Source: Streptomyces sp. HUAS CB01 (lineage in GTDB: Bacteria; Actinomycetota; Actinomycetes; Streptomycetales; Streptomycetaceae). Taken from it: a stretch of 64,000 nucleotides of DNA. Numbering within the stretch: position 1 is the stretch's first letter; every line of letters begins with the position of its first letter. The stretch covers positions 3,740,001 through 3,804,000 of the forward strand of contig NZ_CP129137.1 in NCBI RefSeq assembly GCF_030406905.1. Reading direction: 5' to 3'. Positions 1 to 8,984 of the stretch are shown one piece after another. The translations under genes were made by a program, and so were the position numbers. Under the pieces are notes generated by a model, which was not told the origin of the DNA, did no database searches, and saw only the letters and a list, made by a program, of their open reading frames with translations.

Positions 1-332
1 GCGACCTGACGGCCGTACGCCACGTTCATCCGGCGGTTGAGCCGGCCCAGGGCCGAGACGACCTTCTCCACCTGAGGGTCCAGGTCGCGGAATTCGCGCT
101 GGTAGGCCGCGATCTGCTCGTCGAGGCCCGGCTCCTGCGACGTCCCGGGGTTCGGGGAGGCCCCCGAGGCGGCGGACGAGGAAGGAGAGGGGCGAGAGGA
201 CGAGAAAGGGGCGGCCGCGGAGTCCTGCCCCGGCTTGCCGGCCTCTTCGTCGGATGCGCCGATCGGTGCGGTCGCGGATGCCGGCGCGGTCCGCGCCGCG
301 CGACCGGGCCTCTGCTCGGGGGTGTCGGACAT
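1..332 (-). CDS. MarR-family transcriptional regulator (N-terminal part, cut by window edge)
   Basis: Reading from the ATG complementary to 330-332, 110 codons are visible before the window ends. The first 70 or so residues are Pro/Ser/Ala-rich low complexity. They are followed by a charged helical segment (LDEQIAAYQREFRDL, then SALGRLNRRMNVAYGR) that fits the first dimerisation helix of MarR proteins. The winged helix itself lies outside the window. The gene is divergent from the MFS exporter at 453, the usual layout for a MarR repressor of an efflux pump. From memory this pair corresponds to S. coelicolor SCO4122/SCO4121. The family call rests on this short helix and on context. Confidence 0.7.
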   Translation of the reverse strand, partial: MSDTPEQRPGRAARTAPASATAPIGASDEEAGKPGQDSAAAPFSSSRPSPSSSAASGASPNPGTSQEPGLDEQIAAYQREFRDLDPQVEKVVSALGRLNRRMNVAYGRQV

Positions 333-360
333 GCGCCTCACTATCCCATGCCGCTGGTTT

Positions 361-425
361 GGTTCTAAGTCCTTCGGTGTGTACTGTTGAGGTTCTAACT
401 TTAGTTTCTAAGTCTTCAAACTTCA
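361..425. promoter_or_regulatory. Candidate MarR operator in the divergent promoter region
   Basis: The short gap between the divergent MarR and MFS genes is unusually AT-rich. It carries TTCTAA three times (363-368, 393-398, 406-411) and two overlapping dyads: CTAA-CT-TTAG (395-404) and AGTTT-N10-AAACT (403-422). MarR dimers bind such dyads, and one site here could control both promoters. That the bound site is this one is inference. Confidence 0.5.
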
Positions 426-452
426 GTCCTCCGGACTGGCCGACCGAGGCAG

Positions 453-1760
453 GTGAGTGTGACCAAGGCGATGGGCGCAGCGATGCGCCGGATCCAGGCA
501 GGGAACGTGCTGAGCGCGTTCGGGCTCGGGTTCACCGTTCCGTACCTCTATGTGTATGTGGCGCAGGTGCGGGAGCTGGGGGCGAGCACGGCGGGTGTCG
601 TGCTCGCGGTCTTCGCCATGGCCGCGCTCGTGGTGCTCCCCTTCACCGGGCGGACCATCGACCGGCGCGGCCCGCTGCCCGTGCTCGTCGTGGCCGCGCT
701 GCTGGCCTCCGGCGGTTCGCTGGCCATGGGCCTGGCCGACAGCGTGCCCGCCGCAGTGCTGTCCGCGGCGCTGCTGGGCGCCGGCACGGCCGTGATGCAG
801 CCGGCGCTCGCGACGATGATCGTCTGGTGCTCCACCCCGGCCACCCGGACGAGGGCGTTCGCCACGCAGTTCTTCCTGCAGAACCTGGGCCTGGGCATCG
901 GTGGTCTGGTCGGCGGACAGCTCGTCGACAAGAGCCGGCCGGGCAGCTTCACCCTGCTGTTCTCGATCGAGGCGGCGATGTTCGTCGTCCTGGCCGTGAT
1001 CGCGGCGACCGTACGGATGCCGAAGGCACCCTCGATCCCCGACGCGATGCCGGAGAACACCGAGGCCAGGGCCAGGGGCGGGATCCGGGCGCTGCTCGGG
1101 CACCGCGCCATGGTGCAGCTGTGCGTGCTCGGCTTCGTGCTCTTCTTCGCCTGCTACGGCCAGTTCGAGTCGGGGCTCGCGGCCTACGGCACCGAGGCCG
1201 CGGGGATCGACCCGGCGGCACTCGGCTACGCCCTGGCCGCCAACACCGCGGTGATCGTGCTCGCCCAGTTCGTCGTCCTGCGGTTCGTGGAGCGCCGCCG
1301 TCGCTCGCGTGTGATCGCCGCCGTCGGCCTGATCTGGGCCGTCGCCTGGCTCGTCGCGGGATACGCGGGGCTCGGGCACGGCAGCCAGGCGATGGCGACC
1401 GCCGCGTTCATCGCGACGTACGCGCTGTTCGGGCTCGGGGAGGCGATGCTGTCGCCGACCGTGGCCCCGCTGGTCGCCGATCTCGCGCCGGAGTCGATGG
1501 TCGGGCAGTACAACTCGGCGTTCGCGCTGGTCAAGCAGCTGGCGCTGGCCGTCGGTCCGGCGGTGGGCGGACCCATGGGGGCCGCGCTGCACGGTCCTTA
1601 CATCGTGACGTTCGTCCTCTTCTCGCTGGGCATCAGCGTGCTGGCCGTGCGGCTGGGGCGGAACCTCACGGCCGTACAGAACCAGCCCTCGCTCGCGTCC
1701 ACCTCGCGGATCGTCGCCCGGCACTCGCCCGAACAGGGCAGGGTCCAGACCGCCGCCTGA
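453..1760 (+). CDS. MFS drug-efflux transporter
   Basis: This 435-residue protein has the hydrophobic profile of a 12-helix major facilitator. A motif-A-like loop (GRTIDRRG, residues 66-73) follows the second helix, as in drug:H+ antiporters. The last 30 residues are a polar cytoplasmic tail. The probable role is proton-driven export of small toxic molecules across the plasma membrane. Start: GTG at 453, with GAGG a few bases upstream; GTG at 459 is an alternative. It is divergent from the MarR regulator, which probably represses it through the dyads at 395-422. The substrate cannot be read from sequence. Confidence 0.88.
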   Translation: MSVTKAMGAAMRRIQAGNVLSAFGLGFTVPYLYVYVAQVRELGASTAGVVLAVFAMAALVVLPFTGRTIDRRGPLPVLVVAALLASGGSLAMGLADSVPAAVLSAALLGAGTAVMQPALATMIVWCSTPATRTRAFATQFFLQNLGLGIGGLVGGQLVDKSRPGSFTLLFSIEAAMFVVLAVIAATVRMPKAPSIPDAMPENTEARARGGIRALLGHRAMVQLCVLGFVLFFACYGQFESGLAAYGTEAAGIDPAALGYALAANTAVIVLAQFVVLRFVERRRRSRVIAAVGLIWAVAWLVAGYAGLGHGSQAMATAAFIATYALFGLGEAMLSPTVAPLVADLAPESMVGQYNSAFALVKQLALAVGPAVGGPMGAALHGPYIVTFVLFSLGISVLAVRLGRNLTAVQNQPSLASTSRIVARHSPEQGRVQTAA

Positions 1761-1779
1761 CGGTGAGGGCCCGGCGCCG

Positions 1780-1804
1780 GCCGCCCGGCCGCTAACCGGG
1801 CGGT
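1780..1804. terminator. Hairpin between convergent MFS and SpoIIE genes
   Basis: CCGCCCGG (1781-1788) pairs perfectly with CCGGGCGG (1796-1803) around a 7-base loop that contains the phosphatase stop codon. It has no T-tract. It could stop transcription from both sides. Confidence 0.45.
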
Positions 1805-3495
1805 TCGGGCAGGGCGAACTCGCACCACACCGCTTTGCCGCCGCCCGGAGTGCGGCGGCTCCCCCAGGACGAGGCGATCGTCGCGACGATGGAGATCCCG
1901 CGACCCGCCTCGTCCTCCGTTTCCGCCCGGCGGCGGCGCGGCAGATGGTCGTCGCCGTCCGTGACCTCGATGATCAGCCGGCGGTCGGTGCGCCGCAGCC
2001 GCAGCCGCATGGGGGGCGTGCCGTGCTGGAGCGAGTTCGCGACCAGCTCGCTCGCGGCGAGCACGCCGAGGTCGCGCAGCTCCACCGGGAACCGCCACGA
2101 GGCCAGCACCCCCGACGCGAACGCGCGCGCACGGGGCGCCGCCTCCACACCGCCGAGCAGCTCCAGCGCGGCGTTGTGGAAGAGCTCCGCGTCGCCGCCC
2201 GAGCGGGTCGGGTGCTGGAGCACGAGGACCGCGACATCATCGTCATGGTCCGCGGTGACCCCCAGGGAGCGGATCAGCCGGTCGCACACGACCTGGGGCG
2301 TGCCGGTCGCTCCGGCCAGTGCCCGCTCCAGCGCGGCGACGCCCTCGTCGATGTCCTCGCCCCGCCGCTCGACCAGTCCGTCCGTGTAGAGCACGGCGGT
2401 GGAGCCCGGCTGCAGCGGGATCGTGCCGGAGGAGTGCAGCCAGCCGCCGGTGCCGAGCGGCGGGCCGGTCGGCTCCTCGGCCCGGTGGATGGTGCCGTCG
2501 GCATCGCGCACGAGGATCGGCAGATGGCCGGCGGACGCGTACACGAGCCGTCCCTCGTTCGGGTCGTGCACCGCGTACACGCAGGTGGCGATCTGGCTGG
2601 GGTCGATCTCGGAGGCCAGGCCGTCGAGGAGCTGGAGCACTTCGTGCGGGGGCAGGTCGAGGCGGGCGTACGCGCGGACGGCGGTGCGCAGCTGGCCCAT
2701 GACGGCGGCCGCCCGCACGCCCCGGCCCATGACGTCGCCGATGACGAGCGCGGTGCGGCCGGCGCCGAGCGTGATCACGTCGTACCAGTCGCCGCCGACC
2801 GCGGCGTCCGTGCCGCCCGGGCGGTAGTCGGCGGCGATCCGCAGGTCGTCGGGCTGTTCGAGCTCCTGCGGGAGGAGTGAGCGCTGCAGCGTGACGGCGG
2901 CCTCGCGGTGACGGCTCTCGCTGGCGCGCAGCCGCTCGGCGGCCTCGGCGTGGGCCGTGACGTCGGCGGCGAAGACGAGCACGCCCTTGACGAGTTCGCC
3001 TTCCCGGTGCGGGTCGGGAGCCTCGGCGGGCAGGCACGTGACCGTGTACGAACCGCCGCCCCGGACCCGACGGGACTTCACCGTGCGCGGCTTGCCGCTG
3101 CGCAGCACCTGGTCCAGCAGCGGGAGCAGGCCCAGCTCGGCGAGTTCGGGGCAGGCCGCTGCGGCCGCGGCACCCGTGGAGCGGGGGCCGAACGCCGACT
3201 CGTACGCCTCGTTGACGTACGAGACGCGGTGCTCGGGGCCGTGGACGAGGGCGACGAGCGCGGGCAGCCCGTCGAGCAGCCCGCGGACGGGGAAGTGCTC
3301 AAGCGCCGGAAGGCCGGATTCCGCCGGCGGTTCCTGGGCGCCGGGCGGGTCGGTGACGACGTCGGTGGCGTCGGGCTGCCGGTCCGGCCGCCGGGCGTAC
3401 TCACCGCGGGCCGCGGGGACGGAACCGCGGTCCGTCCGTGCTGCGGCGCGACGCTGCGTACCGGGGAGCCGGGCGCTCCAACGCGTGAAGTTCAC
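1792..3495 (-). CDS. PAS / PP2C (SpoIIE) phosphatase with C-terminal anti-sigma-type ATPase domain
   Basis: The protein has 567 residues. A low-complexity N-terminus (1-60) is followed by a PAS sensor domain (about 70-190), a SpoIIE/PP2C phosphatase domain with its metal-binding motifs (GGDWYDV 234-240, GDVMGRG 253-259, LYTDGLVE 369-376, DDDVAVLVL 418-426), and an RsbW-like GHKL ATPase domain (N-box ELVANSLQHG 483-492, then a GRGISIV box). Streptomyces encode many such proteins. They are thought to act on anti-anti-sigma factors, with kinase and phosphatase in one chain. No anti-anti-sigma gene lies next to it, so its partner is unknown. The GTG start at 3495 gives the full N-terminus, but a start 30-50 codons later would keep every domain. 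Confidence 0.85.
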   Translation of the reverse strand: MNFTRWSARLPGTQRRAAARTDRGSVPAARGEYARRPDRQPDATDVVTDPPGAQEPPAESGLPALEHFPVRGLLDGLPALVALVHGPEHRVSYVNEAYESAFGPRSTGAAAAAACPELAELGLLPLLDQVLRSGKPRTVKSRRVRGGGSYTVTCLPAEAPDPHREGELVKGVLVFAADVTAHAEAAERLRASESRHREAAVTLQRSLLPQELEQPDDLRIAADYRPGGTDAAVGGDWYDVITLGAGRTALVIGDVMGRGVRAAAVMGQLRTAVRAYARLDLPPHEVLQLLDGLASEIDPSQIATCVYAVHDPNEGRLVYASAGHLPILVRDADGTIHRAEEPTGPPLGTGGWLHSSGTIPLQPGSTAVLYTDGLVERRGEDIDEGVAALERALAGATGTPQVVCDRLIRSLGVTADHDDDVAVLVLQHPTRSGGDAELFHNAALELLGGVEAAPRARAFASGVLASWRFPVELRDLGVLAASELVANSLQHGTPPMRLRLRRTDRRLIIEVTDGDDHLPRRRRAETEDEAGRGISIVATIASSWGSRRTPGGGKAVWCEFALPEPPG

Positions 3496-3735
3496 GGATT
3501 TTCAAGCCTCGTGGTGTCGTTGCTGTGGTCGTGCGCGGTTGCGCCCGTGTCTCTGACCGTGCCCGGGGCGGGTCCGGTTCCGGTTCGGGGGCCGCTCCTC
3601 ACGGAGCGGCCAAGTCTGCTGGTCTCGGGGGCGATGGGACGGAGCGGGCGGCCGGGCGCCCGACATCACTCTGCGCTGGCCGTACGTCCACCTATCGTCA
3701 CACGCCCAGTGTGGCCCACCGCGCCGACAGCGGGG

Positions 3736-5322
3736 TCAGCCCTCCTCGGTTCCGGGTGCCGGAGCGTCCGGGCCCTTTCTCTCCCGGTCCTCGGGCGCGG
3801 CCCCGGACGGTGCCCCGGACGCGCCGGGAGGACGGGCACCGGGAGCCTGGCCCCGCCTTCTCTCCCGGGCGCTCATGGGCGGGTCCTCATGACGTCGGGC
3901 GAGCGGCCTGGACGGGACGCCGCCCGCGGCGAGTTCGAACTCGGCACGCGGGTGCTCCAGCGACCCGAGGGAGACGATCTCACGCTTGAACAGCCCGGAC
4001 AGGGTCCACTCGGCGAGGATGCGGGCCTTCCGGTTGAACGTGGGCATGCGGCTGAGATGGTACGCGCGGTGCATCAGCCAGGCGGGATAGCCCTTCAGCT
4101 TGCGGCCGTACACATGCGCCACGCCCTTGTGCAGCCCCAGCGACGCCACGGATCCGACGTACTTGTGGGCGTAGGTCTGCAGGGGCTGCCCGCGCAGGGA
4201 GGCGACGAGGTTCTCGGCGAGCACCTTCGTCTGGCGTACCGCGTGCTGGGCGTTCGGCGCGCACTCCGTGCCGGGCTCCTCGGCGGTGACGTCGGGGACG
4301 GCGGCGGCGTCGCCGGCCGACCAGGCGTGCTCGGTCCCCTCGACGGTGAGTTCCGCGGTGCACTTGAGGCGGCCGCGCTCGTTCAGCGGCAGGTCCGTGG
4401 CCGCCAGGACGGGCGCGGGCTTCACACCCGCGGTCCACACGACCGTGCGGGTCGGCAGCCTGGAGCCGTCGCTGAGAACGGCGACACGGTTCTCGCAGGA
4501 GTCGAGGCGGGTGTCGAGCCGGACGTCGATGTTGCGGGCCCGCAACTCCCGGATGGCGTACTTCCCCATCTCCTCGCCGACCTCCGGGAGGATCCGGTTG
4601 CTCGCCTCGACGAGGACCCACTTCAGGTCCTCCGGCTTGATGTTGTGGTAGTAGCGCGTGGCGTAGCGGGCCATGTCCTCGAGCTCGGCGAGCGCTTCGA
4701 CGCCCGCGTAGCCGCCGCCGACGACGACGAAGGTGAGCGCCGCGTCGCGCAGTGCGGGCTCACGGGTGGAGGAGGCGATGTCCATCTGCTCGATGACGTG
4801 GTTGCGCAGGCCGATGGCCTCCTCGACGGTCTTGAAGCCGATGGCGTACTCGGCGAGTCCGGGTACGGGCAGCGTGCGCGAGACGGAGCCGGGGGCGAGT
4901 ACGAGTTCGTCGTACCCGATCTGGATCGCGCCGGCGCCCTCCTCCTCGGTGGCGAGGGTGGTGAAGGTCGCGGTGCGCTTGGCGTGGTCCACGGACCGGA
5001 TCTCACCGCTGACGACCTTGCATCTGTACAGGACCCGGCGGAGCGGTACGACCACGTGGCGGGGCGAGATGGAGCCAGCGGCCGCCTCGGGGAGGAAGGG
5101 CTGGTAGGTCATGTAGGGCTCGGCCGACACGACCACGATCTCGACGTCGCCGCGCTCCAGCTCTCTCTTCAGCTTCTGCTGGAGACGGATCGCGGTGTAC
5201 ATCCCCACGTATCCCCCGCCGGCGACGAGAATGCGCGTGCGCGGCGAGGTGCCGGGGGTCGTGTCCCGGGAGTATGCAGCCTTCACCATCCCATGACGCA
5301 ACGCTCCTCGGAGTTTGTCCAC
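3736..5322 (-). CDS. ndh: Type II NADH dehydrogenase (NDH-2)
   Basis: This FAD-dependent pyridine nucleotide-disulfide oxidoreductase has 528 residues. The FAD-binding motif GGGYVG (35-40) and the NAD-binding motif VGGGYAG (201-207) are both intact. The enzyme passes electrons from NADH to menaquinone at the inner membrane face without pumping protons. The last 60 or so residues are a Pro/Arg/Gly-rich tail not needed for the fold. The GTG at 5322 has a poor Shine-Dalgarno; the ATG complementary to 5287-5289 (residue 12) has GGAG 14 bases upstream and is an alternative. A perfect DnaA box overlaps the 5' end of the frame. Confidence 0.87.
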   Translation of the reverse strand: MDKLRGALRHGMVKAAYSRDTTPGTSPRTRILVAGGGYVGMYTAIRLQQKLKRELERGDVEIVVVSAEPYMTYQPFLPEAAAGSISPRHVVVPLRRVLYRCKVVSGEIRSVDHAKRTATFTTLATEEEGAGAIQIGYDELVLAPGSVSRTLPVPGLAEYAIGFKTVEEAIGLRNHVIEQMDIASSTREPALRDAALTFVVVGGGYAGVEALAELEDMARYATRYYHNIKPEDLKWVLVEASNRILPEVGEEMGKYAIRELRARNIDVRLDTRLDSCENRVAVLSDGSRLPTRTVVWTAGVKPAPVLAATDLPLNERGRLKCTAELTVEGTEHAWSAGDAAAVPDVTAEEPGTECAPNAQHAVRQTKVLAENLVASLRGQPLQTYAHKYVGSVASLGLHKGVAHVYGRKLKGYPAWLMHRAYHLSRMPTFNRKARILAEWTLSGLFKREIVSLGSLEHPRAEFELAAGGVPSRPLARRHEDPPMSARERRRGQAPGARPPGASGAPSGAAPEDRERKGPDAPAPGTEEG

Positions 5323-5323
5323 A
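5315..5323 (+). promoter_or_regulatory. DnaA-box match at the 5' end of ndh
   Basis: TTGTCCACA at 5315-5323 equals the consensus DnaA box reported for Streptomyces oriC. It sits at the start of ndh. One isolated box is expected by chance now and then; the second copy at 11304 makes it worth recording. Confidence 0.4.
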
Positions 5324-5627
5324 GCCCCGGCAAATTGTGTGACCGGAGGTTTTGGCCACGCTTCGGCGGGGCGGTCGCCCCCAACGGGGGAAGGTACGCA
5401 GGTCAGCGGGGAGGAAGGGGGTCCGGGGCGGGGGTGGAATCAGGAAGGTTCCGGCCCTTGCTCCGATCGGGGGGCGCACCGGACGGAACTGCCCCTTCTG
5501 AATTGACCCCGACTCAACTATGTTCGTACCTCGTCGGGGTGTTCTGGCCGGTGACTCGTCTGATTCACCCCGGCGTCACGGCGGGGAGTCTCCGGGGGGA
5601 GACGACATCATTTCCGGGGGAACATTC

Positions 5628-6392
5628 ATGCACATTCAGGATTCGCATTGGCCGGGCGCTGTCGCCACGGAGGCCGGTGGCAACGGGCGCGTGGGAGCGG
5701 CTGCGACCAGCCGTTCGGCGCCGCTGCGCGTGGACGCGCAGCGCAATCTGGAGCACGTGCTGAGGGCCGCGCGCGAGGTGTTCGGCGAGCTCGGCTACGG
5801 CGCACCGATGGAGGACGTGGCACGTCGGGCGCGGGTGGGCGTGGGCACGGTCTACCGCCGCTTCCCGAGCAAGGACGTGCTGGTACGGCGGATAGCCGAG
5901 GAGGAGACGTCCCGGCTGACGGAGCAGGCACGTACCGCGCTCGGCCAGGAGGAGGAGCCCTGGTCCGCGCTCTCCCGCTTCCTCCGCACGTCGGTCGCCT
6001 CGGGTGCGGGCCGGCTGCTGCCGCCGCATGTCCTGCGGGTGGGAGTGGCCGACGACTCGACGGTCGTCGAGGACGCGGTCCGGGAGGAGACGCGGGTGCC
6101 GCAGCAGCGGATGGGCCTCGCGGGTCAGCCCGAACTGCGGGTGGTCGCACCGCGTCCGGTGCCCGCGGCCGAGCAGGACGACACGGGCGCGGGCGAGCTG
6201 CTCGACGTCGTGGGACAGCTGGTCGACCGGGCACGGGAAGCCGGTGAACTGCGCGGCGACGTCACGGTGGCGGACGTGCTGCTGGTGATAGCCACCGCCG
6301 CGCCGTCCCTTCCGGACGCGGCGCAGCAGGCGGCCGCCTCGGCCCGGCTGCTGGACATCCTGCTGGAGGGTCTGCGGTCGCGGCCCGTGTGA
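5628..6392 (+). CDS. TetR-family transcriptional regulator
   Basis: Starting from the ATG at 5628 (GGGGG eight bases upstream), the product has 254 residues. The TetR DNA-binding domain is at about 38-90. It includes the helix-turn-helix MEDVARRARVGVGTVYRRF and the downstream SKDVLVRRI segment typical of the family. The C-terminal ligand domain (95-250) is divergent, so the ligand is unknown. The frame stays open upstream to 5520, but without a ribosome site. It is divergent from ndh, so it may regulate ndh or itself; no obvious dyad was found in 5323-5627. Confidence 0.85.
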   Translation: MHIQDSHWPGAVATEAGGNGRVGAAATSRSAPLRVDAQRNLEHVLRAAREVFGELGYGAPMEDVARRARVGVGTVYRRFPSKDVLVRRIAEEETSRLTEQARTALGQEEEPWSALSRFLRTSVASGAGRLLPPHVLRVGVADDSTVVEDAVREETRVPQQRMGLAGQPELRVVAPRPVPAAEQDDTGAGELLDVVGQLVDRAREAGELRGDVTVADVLLVIATAAPSLPDAAQQAAASARLLDILLEGLRSRPV

Positions 6393-6897
6393 CGTGCGCT
6401 CCGGCCGTCGGCTCCTGCGACCGGCCGGAGGTACGCGGTCGCTGACACGCGGGGCTCCCGCGCGTGGTCACGGATGGGCCGGCTCCCGTGCACAGATCGC
6501 TGGACCGGCTCCTGTGCCCGGCGTCGCCATGCCGGCGTCGCCATGTCGGCTCCCGTGCGCCGGTCCCTCACGCGCGGGCTCCGGTGCGCGGTCGCCGGTG
6601 CGCGGTCGCCGGTGCGCCGTCCCCGTGGCGCCGTCCCCGTGCCGGGCGAAGGCGGGCGGACTCGCGGGCGCGCTCCTCCGGAGGGCTTCGGAAGGTGCGT
6701 GGAGTCGCGGGCACGAGGTGCGTGGAGTCGCGGGCGCGGCGGAGGATCCGCGGCCTCTCGTGCAGGCGATGAGTCGTGCTTGGATTCGGATGGTCTCCCG
6801 GACGAGTGGTTGCCGTGAAGGGGAGGCTTGACGACCCAACCCCTGTGGCACTCTTGGCCGGTGTTCGGTCACTGGGTGGGTACTGGGGGCTTCCGCG
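6393..6897. other. Gene-free stretch with short tandem repeats
   Basis: No credible gene is present. Four 14-bp units (consensus GGTGCGCGGTCGCC, the last two diverged) run from 6583 to 6638. Two 23-bp units beginning AGGTGCGTGGAGTCGCGG lie at 6693-6738. The last 70 bases should hold the promoter of the sigma-factor gene; TTGACG at 6828-6833 is a possible -35 without a convincing -10. Confidence 0.6.
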
Positions 6898-8868
6898 ATG
6901 AGCGGTGACGGTCGCAACGAGCCGCACGCCGGGGGGACCGGCGAGGAGACCGGCGGGCGGGTTCCGTCGCAGCGCGAGGGCGGCTCGTCGGGGCCCACCG
7001 CTGACGCCTCCCCCTCCCTTTCGGCGCCCTCGGACGCCGACCTGGTCGTGCGCATGCGCGGGGGCGACGACAGCGCGTACGAGGAACTCTTCCGGAGGCA
7101 CGCGGAGGCCGTGCGCCGCTACGCACGCACCTGCTGCCGGGACGCCCACACCGCGGACGACCTGACGGCCGAGGTGTTCGCCAGGACGCTGCAGGCGGTG
7201 CGCGGAGGCGCCGGACCGGAGCAGGCGGTACGGGCCTATCTGCTCACCACCGTGCGCCGCGTCGCCGCCTCCTGGACGAGGTCCGCCCGCCGGGAGCAAC
7301 TGGTCGAGGACTTCGCGGTCTTCGCCGACCAGGCGGCCCGCGCCACCGAGGTGCCGCGCGAGGACACGCTCGAACTCGGTGCGGACGTGCGCGCCATGCA
7401 CGAGGCCGAGCGGTCCATGGCTCTGCAGGCCTTCCGCTCGCTGCCCGAACGCTGGCAGGCGGTGCTGTGGCACACCACCGTCGAGGAGGAGCCGCCGAGC
7501 GCGGTGGCACCGCTGTTCGGACTCACCGCCAACGCCACGGCTGTCCTGGCCAGCCGGGCGCGGGAAGGGCTCAAGCAGGCCTATCTGCAGGCACATGTGA
7601 GTTCCGCGCTCACCTCGGGCGGCGACTGCTCCCGCTACGCCGACCGGCTCGGCGCTTACGCCCGGGGCGGGCTCCGGATGCGGGCCGAGCGCGGACTGCG
7701 CAAGCATCTGGAGGCGTGCGTCCGGTGCCGGCTGGCCGCTGGCGAGCTGGAACAGGTCAACTCCGGTATCCCCGCGCTGCTGCCGGTCGCCGTCATCGGC
7801 TGGTTCGCGGCGGGGTACTCCCTCAAGGCCGCCGGGATCGTGGCGGGCGGTGCGGCGGGAGCGGGCGCCGCCGCGGCCGCGGCCGGGTCCGGTGCGGCGG
7901 GCGGTGCGGCGGGATCCTCCGCGGGTGGCGCGGGCGCCGCGGCCGGGTCCGGGTCGGCCTCCGGCGCCTCGGGCGTCTCGGGGGGCGCGGCCGTGGCGGA
8001 AGGGCTCGCCGCTCCCGTGAAGGCCGGGATCGCCGCTGCGGTGGCGGCCGCCGTGGGCGTGGGGCTGGTGTGGGCGCTCTCGGCGGACCCGAGCCCGGCG
8101 TCGCGGCCCCATGTTCGGCCGCCCGTGGCTCAGCCCGTCGTTCCGGCGCCTCCGGCCACGCCGGCGCCGACACCGGAGCGGCCGGACTCCCCCGCGCCCG
8201 TCGCGCCATCCGCGCCGGCGCCGCGTGGACCGGCACCCGCAGCGCCGCCGACGGTCCCGGCTCCCGCTCCGGCCCTTCCGGCGCCCGCGCCGTCGAAGCC
8301 GCCGGTACCGGTGCCCGTGCCGCCCCGGCCGCCCGGGGAGACGCCTGCGCCCTCGCCGACACCTCCCCCGCCCACGACCGTCCACCAGCTCAACCAGCTC
8401 CAGTACGGGGTGGCCGGCGACCACACGAACCCCGAGGTACGGCTCGGCGCGAGCAGTTGGATCTGGAAGCGCCACGGCATGTCCATCGGCGGAACCCGGT
8501 ACGAGCACGGGGTCTCCGTCCACGCCCGGTCGTCCGTGACGATCGACCTGAACCGCGAGTGCATCGCGTACGACGCGCTCGTCGGCGTCGACGACATGAC
8601 GCTGGGGCTGGGATCGGTGCGCTTCTCCGTGTACGCGGACGGGGCGCGGCAGTGGAGGTCCCCGGTGCTGCGGGGCGGTGATCCGGCGGCACCCGTGTCC
8701 GTGGACCTCACCGGCCTCGGGACGCTCCGCCTGGTCGTCGAACCGCACGGCCCACGGCCGCTCGCCGCGACGGCGATCGCCGACTGGGCGCGGTCGCGGA
8801 TCACCTGCGTACAGCTCCCCCCAGGGCGCGGCGCTCCCCGACACGCGCCACGTCACGCGCCGCGCTGA
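6898..8868 (+). CDS. ECF-like sigma factor fused to zinc-finger, transmembrane and NPCBM domains
   Basis: This 656-residue multidomain protein reads as follows. Sigma region 2 is at about 48-102 (DADLVVRMRGGDDSAYEELF, then TADDLTAEVF). Sigma region 4 is at about 178-230 (LPERWQAVLW, FGLTANATAVLASRAREGL). A zinc-binding anti-sigma-like segment is at 243-285, with C244 and an H270-x3-C274-x2-C277 motif. A hydrophobic segment lies near 290-305, a long Ala/Gly-rich region follows, and a clear membrane helix lies near 383-403. A Pro-rich linker (about 405-495) leads to a C-terminal NPCBM-type carbohydrate-binding domain (about 497-650, including SSWIWKRHGMSIGG and VSVHARSSVTIDL). This suggests a membrane-tethered sigma factor whose outer domain senses glycan. 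Actinobacterial ECF groups with such extensions are known to me, but the exact group was not verified. Confidence 0.8.
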   Translation: MSGDGRNEPHAGGTGEETGGRVPSQREGGSSGPTADASPSLSAPSDADLVVRMRGGDDSAYEELFRRHAEAVRRYARTCCRDAHTADDLTAEVFARTLQAVRGGAGPEQAVRAYLLTTVRRVAASWTRSARREQLVEDFAVFADQAARATEVPREDTLELGADVRAMHEAERSMALQAFRSLPERWQAVLWHTTVEEEPPSAVAPLFGLTANATAVLASRAREGLKQAYLQAHVSSALTSGGDCSRYADRLGAYARGGLRMRAERGLRKHLEACVRCRLAAGELEQVNSGIPALLPVAVIGWFAAGYSLKAAGIVAGGAAGAGAAAAAAGSGAAGGAAGSSAGGAGAAAGSGSASGASGVSGGAAVAEGLAAPVKAGIAAAVAAAVGVGLVWALSADPSPASRPHVRPPVAQPVVPAPPATPAPTPERPDSPAPVAPSAPAPRGPAPAAPPTVPAPAPALPAPAPSKPPVPVPVPPRPPGETPAPSPTPPPPTTVHQLNQLQYGVAGDHTNPEVRLGASSWIWKRHGMSIGGTRYEHGVSVHARSSVTIDLNRECIAYDALVGVDDMTLGLGSVRFSVYADGARQWRSPVLRGGDPAAPVSVDLTGLGTLRLVVEPHGPRPLAATAIADWARSRITCVQLPPGRGAPRHAPRHAPR

Positions 8869-8881
8869 CACGCGCACGCGA

Positions 8882-8921
8882 GGACGCGTGGACGCGTGGA
8901 CGCGTGGACGCGTGGACGCGC
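8882..8921. repeat. 8-bp tandem repeat (GGACGCGT)
   Basis: Four exact GGACGCGT units plus a fifth ending in C follow the stop codon of the sigma-factor gene by 13 bases. Each junction forms the palindrome ACGCGT. Confidence 0.85.
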
Positions 8922-8984
8922 GAATGAGCCACGTGCGGCGCCGTACCACGCAGCACGACGCCGCACGACGCGCGGCACCACACT

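Noticed and set aside
5323..5345. A Rex operator before ndh
   Set aside because: Only a TTGTGTGA half is present, without the TTCACAA arm.
2908..5763. A 951-codon plus-strand frame across the SpoIIE and ndh genes
   Set aside because: Antisense shadow of two well-supported genes; low-complexity translation.
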